From positions 1 to 50,250 of the forward strand of contig JAODMF010000008.1 in NCBI GenBank assembly GCA_025464095.1: a DNA stretch of 50,250 nt, in the 5' to 3' direction. This DNA is from Glaciihabitans sp. (GTDB lineage Bacteria; Actinomycetota; Actinomycetes; Actinomycetales; Microbacteriaceae). Positions within the stretch are counted from its first letter, which is position 1. Every line of letters starts with the position of its first letter. The notes beneath the pieces are model-generated. The model was not told the DNA's origin. It did no database searches and saw only the letters and a program-made list of their open reading frames with translations. Shown here piece by piece: positions 44,402 to 50,250 of this stretch. Made by a program: the position numbers and the translations under genes.

Positions 44402-45103
44402 CTAACCCTGCTTCGCGAGCGGCAGGAGACGGTCGCGCGAGTGCGCCAGATGGGTCATCATCGCCGCGCCTGCGCCTGCCGTATCCCGCGAAACAATGTG
44501 GTCGACGATTGCCGCGTGCTCGTCGACGGTTGCCCGCCCCGCGGAGCCGGTATAGGCAAGGCGGAAGGCATGGAGGTGGCAGTGCGTGCGCTCAAATGCC
44601 CGAGTGATGACGTCGTTGCCACTCGCCGCGAGGATGAGCGCGTGCAGGCGCGCGTCGTGAGCGCTGAAGTCCTGGTAGGAGTCGAAATCCGAACCGACGG
44701 GCGCTGATGCGAAGGAGTCGATCTCGTGCTGGAGCGCCTCGAGCTGCGCCGGTGTTGCGAGCGTGGCCGCATTCCCAGCGCTGTACGGTTCGATGAGCAT
44801 CCGGAATTGCCACAGCTCACGAATCTCGCGTTGATTGAGAAGCTCCGTGGTGCGATACCCCTTGAGATGCAGCTGGGTGACGAGTCCATCGGACTCCAGC
44901 CGGGCGAGTGCTTCACGAACCGGAGTCGCCGAGACGCCCAGCGACACGGCGACGGCGTTGATGTTGACCCGCGACGCCGGAGGGATCTCATTTCGCAGGA
45001 TGGCGGCGGCCAGATAGCCATAGACATCGACCGCCACCATCCGGGACGACATACCACCCGCCGTGGGCGGCTGGGCAATTGGGCTGGACATCGACTTCAC
45101 CAT
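44402..45103 (-). CDS. GntR family transcriptional regulator (FCD/FadR type)
   Basis: A 233-residue regulator. The winged helix at ~20-90 has NAVAVSLGVSATPVREALARLESDG as helix-turn-helix. The C-terminal FCD ligand domain carries the metal-site residues in DFSAHDARLHALIL, THCHLHAFRL and the DEHAAIVDHI segment. FCD regulators usually bind an acid sugar or organic acid and repress their own operon. It is the last gene of the operon with the SDR, the MHS symporter and the enolase-superfamily gene, 13 bp after the SDR. The operator is probably the palindrome at 48405. Start ATG 45103; 45091 is an alternative. Confidence 0.9.
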   Translation of the reverse strand: MVKSMSSPIAQPPTAGGMSSRMVAVDVYGYLAAAILRNEIPPASRVNINAVAVSLGVSATPVREALARLESDGLVTQLHLKGYRTTELLNQREIRELWQFRMLIEPYSAGNAATLATPAQLEALQHEIDSFASAPVGSDFDSYQDFSAHDARLHALILAASGNDVITRAFERTHCHLHAFRLAYTGSAGRATVDEHAAIVDHIVSRDTAGAGAAMMTHLAHSRDRLLPLAKQG

Positions 45104-45116
45104 ATCCCTGATGGAA

Positions 45117-45890
45117 CTAGAGAGTTCGCACCGTGCCTCCGTCGGCGACATACTCGACCCCGGTGATCCACTGCGCGCGGTCGGAGACGAGGAATGCAAC
45201 CAGGTGCGCAATATCCTGTGGCTGGCCGAGGTGGCCCAGGGGTATGCCGCCCAGGTCAGCGGCCACGGCCTCGCGCGCTTCGCTCTCATCGAGCTGCTCT
45301 GCGGCAGCTCGCCGCGAGATCCTGTCGAGCACCGCTGGGGTCTCCACCAGCCCCGGCGCGACGGCAACGACACGCACGCCGTGGGGCGCAAGCTCGGTCG
45401 CGAGACCCTTGCTGTAGTTGGTCAGCGCGGCCTTTGCGGCCGCGTAGGGGAGGCTCCACGGCATCGGCAGGCGGCGCTGGATCGACGTGACGTGCACGAT
45501 GACCCCGGATCGCCGGGCAACCATCCCGGGAACGAATTGCCGGTCTACCCGGACTGCCGACAGAAGGTTCGCCTGCACGGCCGCGCTCCAGTCCTCATCC
45601 GTCAGATCGAGGATGCCGCCTCGAGAGGCGGAACCACCAACCGTGTTGATGAGCACGTCGATCGGGCCATCGTCCTGGATCGCTGCGAACAGCTCGGCGG
45701 CGCCGGCAACCGTGGAGGAATCCACCGGCACCAGTCGAATCCCGGGAGCCAGCTCGGCGGTGCCCCGGCCCGTAACGGTGACCGAGGCACCCGCTGAGGC
45801 GAGGTGCGCGGCGATCGCCGCGCCGATGCCACGGGTTGCCCCCGTGACGACGACGCGGCGACCCGCGAATTCCTGCAACTGGTTCTGCAT
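45117..45890 (-). CDS. Short-chain dehydrogenase/reductase
   Basis: A 257-residue SDR with cofactor motif VTGATRGIG (15-23), INTVGG in place of the usual NNAG (81-86), and catalytic Ser136, Tyr149, Lys153 (TSIQRRLPMPWSLPYAAAK). C-terminal PLGHLGQPQDIAHLVAFLVSD and GVEYVADGG are typical of classical SDRs. It lies between the MHS symporter gene (2 bp gap) and the GntR regulator, so it probably oxidises or reduces the keto or hydroxy acid derived from the sugar acid acted on by the enolase-superfamily dehydratase. Start ATG 45890. Confidence 0.9.
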   Translation of the reverse strand: MQNQLQEFAGRRVVVTGATRGIGAAIAAHLASAGASVTVTGRGTAELAPGIRLVPVDSSTVAGAAELFAAIQDDGPIDVLINTVGGSASRGGILDLTDEDWSAAVQANLLSAVRVDRQFVPGMVARRSGVIVHVTSIQRRLPMPWSLPYAAAKAALTNYSKGLATELAPHGVRVVAVAPGLVETPAVLDRISRRAAAEQLDESEAREAVAADLGGIPLGHLGQPQDIAHLVAFLVSDRAQWITGVEYVADGGTVRTL

Positions 45891-45892
45891 GG

Positions 45893-47242
45893 CTACCTGA
45901 ATGAACCTACGGATGCTTTCAGCTCGGGCACGTTCATGGCCCGCAGATCGCGGCCGCGGGTCTCGCCTCCCCGCACCACTGCCACGATCCCGATCAGGGC
46001 GGCGACGATGATGAAGATCGACACGAGCCAGGTCGAGCCGCCCGCGGCGGCGACGAGCGCCACCGCGATGAGGGGCGTCGTTCCAGCGGTGAGCGCCCCC
46101 GCGACTTCACGCGCAAACGCGAGTCCGGTGAGGCGTCCAGCTCCGGTGAACAGCTCGGAGAAGTAGGCAGCCTGGGGCCCGAACATCGCACCAACCCCGA
46201 TGCCGAGGCTCAGCACGATGGCGATCGTGATGGGTGCCGGCGCGTGTCCGCCGCCGATCAGCCAGAAGTACGGGAACGCGAACAGGGCCGAGAAGATCAT
46301 CCCGGTCAGGATCACCGGGCGACGCCCGATGCGGTCCGACAGCATGCCGAACAACGGCAGGGAGATCATCGTGACCGCGGTTCCGATCGTCGTGGCAACC
46401 GGGCCGATCGAGTTTGCCAGCTTGAGGTTGCCGACGATGTAGGCCGTAACGAATGCAAGGTTGATCGACGAGACGACGTTCTGCGGGGTCTGGGCGAGCA
46501 CGAGAAGGAGCATGCCCTTCTTCTCGTAGCGGAACACGTTCTTGACCGGGGTGGTCGGCGCCTTGTTCTCCTCCTGGAGTGCCACGAAAGCAGCGCTCTC
46601 GGCGAGCCGAAGACGGATGACCAGGGCGATGACGACCACGACAGCGCTCAGGGCGAACGGGATGCGCCATCCCCACGCCAGGAACTGGTCCTCGGGAAGT
46701 TGCGTGACGATGGCGAAAACGCCGGATGCCATGAGGAGGCCGAGATACACGCCGGACGACGGCCATGCGCCGTGCAATCCTCGTCGACGCGGGTTGGCGT
46801 TCTCGACCGAGAAGACCGCGGCGCTGCCGAATTCCGCACCGGCGCCGAGGCCCTGGATGAGCCGCAGCACGATGAGCAGCACCGGCGACCAGACTCCGAC
46901 CTGGCTGTAATCAGGAATGAAGGCGATCAGGAAGCTCGCGCTGCCCATGACGAGCAGCGTGATCACAAGCACGCTCTTTCGTCCGAGCACGTCGCCGAGG
47001 CGACCGAAGATGAGTCCGCCGATCGGCCGGACGAAGTATCCGAAGGCGAAGGTGGTGAAGGCCGCGAGGGTCGCGACCGTCGGGTTCGAGCTGACGAACA
47101 CGACCTTGTTGAACACGAGCGCTGCGGCCGTGCCGTAGAGGTAGAAGTCGTACCACTCGAGGGCGGAGCCGACGAGCGACGCGAGGGCGACGCCGAATGG
47201 GGTGTTCCGCCGTGGAGCTGCGGTCACTGGGGGTGTAGACAT
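45893..47242 (-). CDS. MFS transporter, metabolite:H+ symporter (MHS) family
   Basis: A 449-residue membrane protein with 12 predicted helices. LASLVGSALEWYDFYLYGTAAAL near the N-terminus, FVRPIGGLIFGRLGDVLGRKSVL (the MHS-type helix 2/3 loop), LRLIQGLGAGAEFGSAAV and WPSSGVYLGLL are hallmark segments of the MHS group (ProP, KgtP, ShiA), proton-coupled importers of carboxylic acids and zwitterions. In this operon it would import the acid sugar or related acid. Start ATG 47242 follows AAAGGA. Downstream are the SDR and GntR genes; upstream is the enolase-superfamily gene. Confidence 0.93.
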   Translation of the reverse strand: MSTPPVTAAPRRNTPFGVALASLVGSALEWYDFYLYGTAAALVFNKVVFVSSNPTVATLAAFTTFAFGYFVRPIGGLIFGRLGDVLGRKSVLVITLLVMGSASFLIAFIPDYSQVGVWSPVLLIVLRLIQGLGAGAEFGSAAVFSVENANPRRRGLHGAWPSSGVYLGLLMASGVFAIVTQLPEDQFLAWGWRIPFALSAVVVVIALVIRLRLAESAAFVALQEENKAPTTPVKNVFRYEKKGMLLLVLAQTPQNVVSSINLAFVTAYIVGNLKLANSIGPVATTIGTAVTMISLPLFGMLSDRIGRRPVILTGMIFSALFAFPYFWLIGGGHAPAPITIAIVLSLGIGVGAMFGPQAAYFSELFTGAGRLTGLAFAREVAGALTAGTTPLIAVALVAAAGGSTWLVSIFIIVAALIGIVAVVRGGETRGRDLRAMNVPELKASVGSFR

Positions 47243-47283
47243 CGTTGTCCTTTCAGACCTGAGGGTGGGTGGTGCGCCCCGAG

Positions 47284-48372
47284 TCAGGCGACTCGGCGGT
47301 CTTCCATGGCATCGCGGTTCCACGCGATGCCGAGTCCGGGTGTTTCGGGTGCCAGAGCGTTACCGTCGACGATCTGCATCTCGTCGGTGGTGATTGCCCT
47401 GAGCTGGGGAATGTGTTCCACGTATCGTCCGTTCGGCACGGCGGCCACGAGACTGACGTGAAGCTCCATGAGAAAGTGCGGGCAGACCACGACATTGAAG
47501 GCCTCGGCCATGTGGGCCACCTTGAGCCAGGGAGTGATGCCTCCGATGCGGGCAACGTCCGGCTGAACAATGGATGCTGCGCCGCGCTGCAGGTAGTCGC
47601 GGAACTGCCCGATCGAGTACATCGACTCACCAACCGCAACCGGGATCGTGGTCGATTCGGCCAGCCGAATGTGCCCGCTGACGTCGTCAGCCGGGAGCGG
47701 CTCTTCGAACCAGAACAGGTCAAGGTCGGAGAACGCCGCCGCGCGCCGGATTGCCTCGGCGGACGTAAAGGACTGGTTGGCATCGATCATGATGTCGAAT
47801 GCGGGACCGGTGGCCTCGCGGACCGCGCGCAGGCGCTCGGCGTCTTCGACCGCACTTGGCTTGCCGACCTTGATTTTCGTACCACCCCATCCGTTGCGCT
47901 TCGCCGCAACAGCGCCGGCGACGAGCTCATCGGTCGGCAACTGCAACCAGCCGTGCTCGGTGTCGTAGAGCGGAACGCTTTGGGACGCTCCCCCGGCCAT
48001 GCGCCACAGCGGCTGCCCGGCGCTTAGGCAGCGGAGATCCCAGAGCGCGGTGTCCACAGCGGCGAGCGCGAGGCTCGTGATGACGCCGACCGTCGTTGCA
48101 CGGGTCGAGTTGTGAAGCATCCTCCACAGGCCTTCGATGTCGCGCGAGTCCTGACCGATCAGCTGGGGCAGAAGGCTGTGGCGCAGCAGCGCCAGTACGG
48201 AGTGGCCGCCGGTTCCAATCGTGTATGCGTACCCGGTTCCGCTGAGGCCGTCGTCCGTCGTGATGTCGACGACGATCGTCTCCTGCTTGGCGAAGCTCTG
48301 GACGGCGTCCTGGCGCACGGTCTCAACTTCGACGTCGATGAGCGAGGCTGTGGCTGTTGCGATAACGGGCAT
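47284..48372 (-). CDS. Enolase-superfamily dehydratase (mandelate racemase/muconate lactonizing type)
   Basis: A 362-residue TIM-barrel enzyme with the MLE/MR capping domain. The metal ligands are Asp197 (IDANQSF), Glu223 (WFEEPL) and Glu249 (VGES). The general bases are Lys166-x-Lys168 (TKIKVGK), with His299 (CPHF) paired with Asp272 (QPDVARIGG) on the other side. This Lys plus His-Asp arrangement belongs to the mandelate racemase group, whose members are mostly acid-sugar dehydratases. The substrate is unknown. It is the first gene of the operon leading to the MHS symporter, the SDR and the GntR regulator. Start is ATG 48372, with a perfect palindromic operator upstream. Confidence 0.9.
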   Translation of the reverse strand: MPVIATATASLIDVEVETVRQDAVQSFAKQETIVVDITTDDGLSGTGYAYTIGTGGHSVLALLRHSLLPQLIGQDSRDIEGLWRMLHNSTRATTVGVITSLALAAVDTALWDLRCLSAGQPLWRMAGGASQSVPLYDTEHGWLQLPTDELVAGAVAAKRNGWGGTKIKVGKPSAVEDAERLRAVREATGPAFDIMIDANQSFTSAEAIRRAAAFSDLDLFWFEEPLPADDVSGHIRLAESTTIPVAVGESMYSIGQFRDYLQRGAASIVQPDVARIGGITPWLKVAHMAEAFNVVVCPHFLMELHVSLVAAVPNGRYVEHIPQLRAITTDEMQIVDGNALAPETPGLGIAWNRDAMEDRRVA

Positions 48373-48404
48373 CGGTGCTCTCTATCTCTCGACGGGTGGT
48401 TCGG

Positions 48405-48421
48405 ATCATATGCTATATGAT
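48405..48421. promoter_or_regulatory. Perfect palindromic operator of the acid-sugar operon
   Basis: ATCATAT, GCT, ATATGAT: a perfect 7-bp inverted repeat with 3-bp spacer, 33-49 bp upstream of the first gene of the enolase, MHS, SDR, GntR operon. The length and AT-rich symmetry suit an FCD-type GntR site, and the operon encodes such a regulator. The TATATG strings could also overlap the -10 element. Palindrome seen; binding partner inferred. Confidence 0.65.
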
Positions 48422-48577
48422 TTTTCAATCGACGCAAGAGCGAGCGCGAGATTCCTCGTCCGGCAGGAAATCCGTTGCGGTGGAGTTACGGCTCCGGCTC
48501 CACGCTTGCGTTGGACGCCGGTCAGGAAGCAGCGACGGTCAGTCCTACTTCATCGCCGACGAACTGGAAGCCCAGCG

Positions 48578-48682
48578 GTGCTGAGCTTTCACAGTGGACC
48601 TGACGCGACCGTGTTCCAGCCCTTCAAGCAGGATTTCGAAGCAAGAAACCCGGGGTCCGACGTTCGACGTGAGATCTTATGG
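48578..48682 (+). pseudogene. Decayed fragment of an ABC sugar-binding protein
   Basis: In one plus-strand frame the DNA reads VLSFHSGPDATVFQPFKQDF then EARNPGSDVRREI, which looks like the N-terminal segment of an SBP family 1 protein (a strand, a flexible loop, then a helix and a PG-x-xV strand). No start codon, signal peptide or continuation is found on either side; reading soon meets unrelated sequence. It lies in the 325-bp gap between the enolase-superfamily gene (48372) and a membrane protein gene (48698), which otherwise holds the operator and nothing recognisable. It is probably what remains of a lost sugar transporter. Confidence 0.45.
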
Positions 48683-48697
48683 AGCACGCGCTGTCCC

Positions 48698-49024
48698 TCA
48701 GTAGGGCGTGTGACCTGCTGCTACCCAGAGGCCATATGCGACTGGCGCTAGCAGCAGGATGATTCCTGCAAGCGCTATGACGCGGTTGCGCCAACCCTTC
48801 AATGCCGCTCCAGCCACGATGTCCAGCACCAAAGCGCCCAGGTAAATGCCTCCGAGGAAGAACAATCCGGCAAATAAGTCCTTGTCGAAAATCACGTTGT
48901 ATATCGCCGTGGCCTGTGAGGTATTGCTCCACAACTCGATCGCCGCGACCACTGCGCTCGCTCCGAGCGCTACCCACGCCAAAGTACGAATGCTCCGCTT
49001 GTCTCGAACTGGCGTGTCAGTCAA
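48698..49024 (-). CDS. Hypothetical membrane protein, 108 residues
   Basis: Three hydrophobic helices: TLAWVALGASAVVAAIEL, LFAGLFFLGGIYLGALVLDIV and VIALAGIILLLAPVAYGLWV. The short N-terminus TDTPVRDKRSI faces the cytoplasm. The start is TTG 49024, which overlaps the stop of the upstream 42-residue gene by 8 bases, suggesting translational coupling. No known family is recognised. It is one of three small membrane genes in a row here. Confidence 0.6.
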   Translation of the reverse strand: MTDTPVRDKRSIRTLAWVALGASAVVAAIELWSNTSQATAIYNVIFDKDLFAGLFFLGGIYLGALVLDIVAGAALKGWRNRVIALAGIILLLAPVAYGLWVAAGHTPY

Positions 49025-49145
49025 AGCGGGCGTGGAACGGCGCCGGGTTGCCGGTCGTCCAGATGGATACGCCGATAACGGTTAGGACAAGCATCGCGAC
49101 CAGAATCCCAAGGATCCACAGGACAATCTTGGTTTGATTAGTCAT
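49017..49145 (-). CDS. Small membrane protein, 42 residues
   Basis: MTNQTKIVLWILGILVAMLV continues as a single hydrophobic helix to about residue 30, then a short polar end WTTGNPAPFHARFD. Start ATG 49145 has a weak GGTGAGA ahead. Its stop codon overlaps the TTG start of the next gene, so the two form a coupled pair. Single-pass bitopic protein of unknown function. Confidence 0.5.
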   Translation of the reverse strand: MTNQTKIVLWILGILVAMLVLTVIGVSIWTTGNPAPFHARFD

Positions 49146-49265
49146 ACGTTCTCACCGCCCCATAATAGAGGCCGCTTTGCCACGGACCGTGTTACTGCCG
49201 CTTCAATCGCGAAGCGGCCGTTCGCCTCTGAGAGAACAAGCATTGACCGGTCCGCAGTCTCGCGC

Positions 49266-49631
49266 TCAACCAACTCCGTTGAAAGCGAGATAGCCCGCAA
49301 AACCCGCCGCCGCAACGACCAACGCAATGAAAGCGGTCGTCGTGATCGAACGCTTGGCGCGAACTCCGACTACCAGGCTGAAGACCACCACGACCGCGAG
49401 CAGCACCACAATGATGACCGTGCTGACCGCGAGATATGGGGCGTCTGCAGCACAATGAACGACCGCGCTTGCGCCCGGCTGCACCGTCGCCGTCTGACAC
49501 AGACCGCTGACCGGAAGCAACGCATTCACGCCTGCCACCCCTGCGACCGCCACAACGAACCCAATGATCGAGGTCGCCCAACTAACTGGCGTGCGGAAAG
49601 GTGCCTTGGGCTCAGCAAGCTGGGATGTCAT
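49266..49631 (-). CDS. Hypothetical membrane protein, 121 residues
   Basis: Starts near ATG 49631 (MTSQLAEPKAPFRTPVSWAT); in-frame ATGs at 49637 and 49646 are alternatives and none has a clear ribosome site. About three hydrophobic helices: SIIGFVVAVAGVAGVNALL, YLAVSTVIIVVLLAVVVVFSL and TAFIALVVAAAGFAGYLAF. Between the first two is a segment with two Cys (GLCQTATVQPGASAVVHC) that may face outside and form a disulfide. No family is recognised. It lies between the tRNA-Ala terminator and the two other small membrane genes; 49146-49265 holds nothing recognisable. Confidence 0.55.
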   Translation of the reverse strand: MTSQLAEPKAPFRTPVSWATSIIGFVVAVAGVAGVNALLPVSGLCQTATVQPGASAVVHCAADAPYLAVSTVIIVVLLAVVVVFSLVVGVRAKRSITTTAFIALVVAAAGFAGYLAFNGVG

Positions 49632-49670
49632 ACCCATAGTGTGCATCGCCAAACCAGCCAGCCAACGAAA

Positions 49671-49699
49671 GACACCCGACCGGTGTCCGGTCGGGTGTC
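49671..49699 (-). terminator. Rho-independent terminator after tRNA-Ala
   Basis: GACACCCGACC (49671-49681) pairs with GGTCGGGTGTC (49689-49699) over 11 bp with a 7-base loop. On the minus strand TTTC follows. It lies 10 bp past the 3' end of the tRNA-Ala gene. Confidence 0.85.
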
Positions 49700-49708
49700 T
49701 AGTCGCAG

Positions 49709-49781
49709 TGGACCCTAGGAGATTCGAACTCCTGACCTCCTCGATGCGAACGAGGCGCGCTACCAACTGCGCCAAGGGCCC
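49709..49781 (-). tRNA. tRNA-Ala (anticodon CGC)
   Basis: A 73-base cloverleaf on the minus strand. The acceptor stem GGGCCCT pairs with AGGGTCC (one G-T pair). The anticodon stem CCTCG/CGAGG encloses loop TTCGCAT, giving anticodon CGC for GCG alanine codons, and the T loop is TTCGAAT. The discriminator is A, and CCA is not encoded. A terminator follows at 49671. Confidence 0.93.
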
Positions 49782-49829
49782 GTTTACTGCGTAGCTACGC
49801 TATCAGGTGCGAAGTGTCGCGGCGAAACG

Positions 49830-50250
49830 CTAGCCAGCCCGGCGGCGGCGGCGGAGGACCTCGTCAAGGTCGGTTGCCTCGACCTCGAGTGCACCGACGA
49901 TTCCCATTTGGGCGAAACGACTGTCGGATGCCGCCGGTTGCTCCCGCTGCGGGATCGGCGTCACCTCGGGCGACTCCTGCGCGCCGCGGAGGGCATGGTC
50001 CGACTCGAGGGCCGCGGCGCGTAGCGCCTCGATGGGGTCGGCTCCGGCGGCGGCGGGCGGAGCCGTCGAGCGCGAGAGGTACATCGGCTTCGGTACGGGC
50101 ACGGGAGTCCAGGGCACGATCGGCGCGCGAGCGACCTCGCGTTCCTCGACAATGCGTGTGCGAATCGGGCGAGCGACCGGAGCAGCAGCAACGCCGACGG
50201 CGCGACGGCGCGCCATGGTGGCAAGGCGGCCGAGCGCGGCGAAGGACACG
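49830..50250 (-). CDS. C-terminal part of a Pro/Ala-rich protein, 5' end outside the window
   Basis: At least 139 residues, open to the right edge of the window; a GTG at 50249 is in frame but the real start is probably further upstream. The segment is rich in Arg, Pro and Ala (RPIRTRIVEEREVARAPIVP, TPVPVPKPMYLSRSTAPPA), with an EALRAAALESDHALRG helix and a basic C-terminus VLRRRRRAG. No domain is visible. It may be the cytoplasmic tail of a membrane protein. It sits upstream of tRNA-Ala on the same strand. Confidence 0.6.
   Translation of the reverse strand, partial: VSFAALGRLATMARRRAVGVAAAPVARPIRTRIVEEREVARAPIVPWTPVPVPKPMYLSRSTAPPAAAGADPIEALRAAALESDHALRGAQESPEVTPIPQREQPAASDSRFAQMGIVGALEVEATDLDEVLRRRRRAG

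Noticed and set aside
48221..48751. A full gene on the plus strand over the enolase-superfamily gene start and the gap
   Set aside because: Most of the frame is antisense to the enolase-superfamily gene; only a short binding-protein-like piece in the gap is recognisable, and it has no start or continuation.

Overview
The window is high-GC DNA with short intergenic gaps, many GTG starts and many 4-bp overlapping gene pairs. It reads as a chromosomal segment of an actinobacterium. Small proteins typical of the family Microbacteriaceae and the general gene content point there, but I cannot name a genus from sequence alone. It is mostly ordinary core and accessory metabolism; I see no prophage, insertion sequence or CRISPR array.

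Layout. 1-1.9 kb: the 5' part of a class Ia ribonucleotide reductase large subunit on the minus strand, with a control region carrying two NrdR-type boxes and two perfect inverted DnaA boxes. 1.9-9 kb: two MFS transporters, a truncated haemoglobin, small conserved proteins, a DUF4349 lipoprotein, an RNHCP zinc protein and two aldo/keto reductases. 9-16.3 kb: a CDP-glycerol glycerophosphotransferase/glycosyltransferase fusion, a third aldo/keto reductase, a D-lyxose isomerase and a GH2 beta-galactosidase with a lac-like operator over its start codon.

16.3-23.6 kb is the most interesting part: two divergent, translationally coupled gene groups that together look like an aerobic ether-lipid (possibly plasmalogen) pathway. 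They encode a fatty acyl-CoA reductase fused to a HAD domain, an alkylglycerone-phosphate synthase, an SDR reductase, a PlsC-type acyltransferase and two paralogous ferritin-like proteins. One ferritin-like protein keeps a full carboxylate di-iron ligand set; the other has lost half of it. The fatty alcohol made by the reductase would be exchanged onto acyl-DHAP by the synthase, the ketone reduced by the SDR and sn-2 acylated by PlsC. The di-iron pair is a candidate for a further oxidation such as vinyl-ether formation.

23.7-28 kb: a flavin monooxygenase gene broken by a one-base frameshift, then a tightly overlapping cassette of an acyl-CoA dehydrogenase-like protein, a PIG-L deacetylase fused to a NodS-like methyltransferase, and a family 2 glycosyltransferase. 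28-32.3 kb: Dps, small acidic and membrane proteins, a YdeI-like protein, an Fpg/Nei DNA glycosylase behind a long perfect hairpin, and an MFS exporter. 32.5-35.7 kb: a sugar ABC importer whose binding-protein gene converges on its two permease genes. 35.8-44.2 kb: a PHP-domain protein, a 1252-residue secreted alpha/beta hydrolase with Ig-like repeats, an Lrp regulator, small proteins and a PhoX-like secreted protein. 44.4-48.4 kb: a minus-strand operon for an acid sugar (enolase-superfamily dehydratase, MHS symporter, SDR, GntR regulator) with a perfect palindromic operator upstream. 48.4-50.2 kb: a decayed binding-protein fragment, three small membrane proteins, tRNA-Ala(CGC) with a terminator, and the end of a Pro/Ala-rich protein running off the window.
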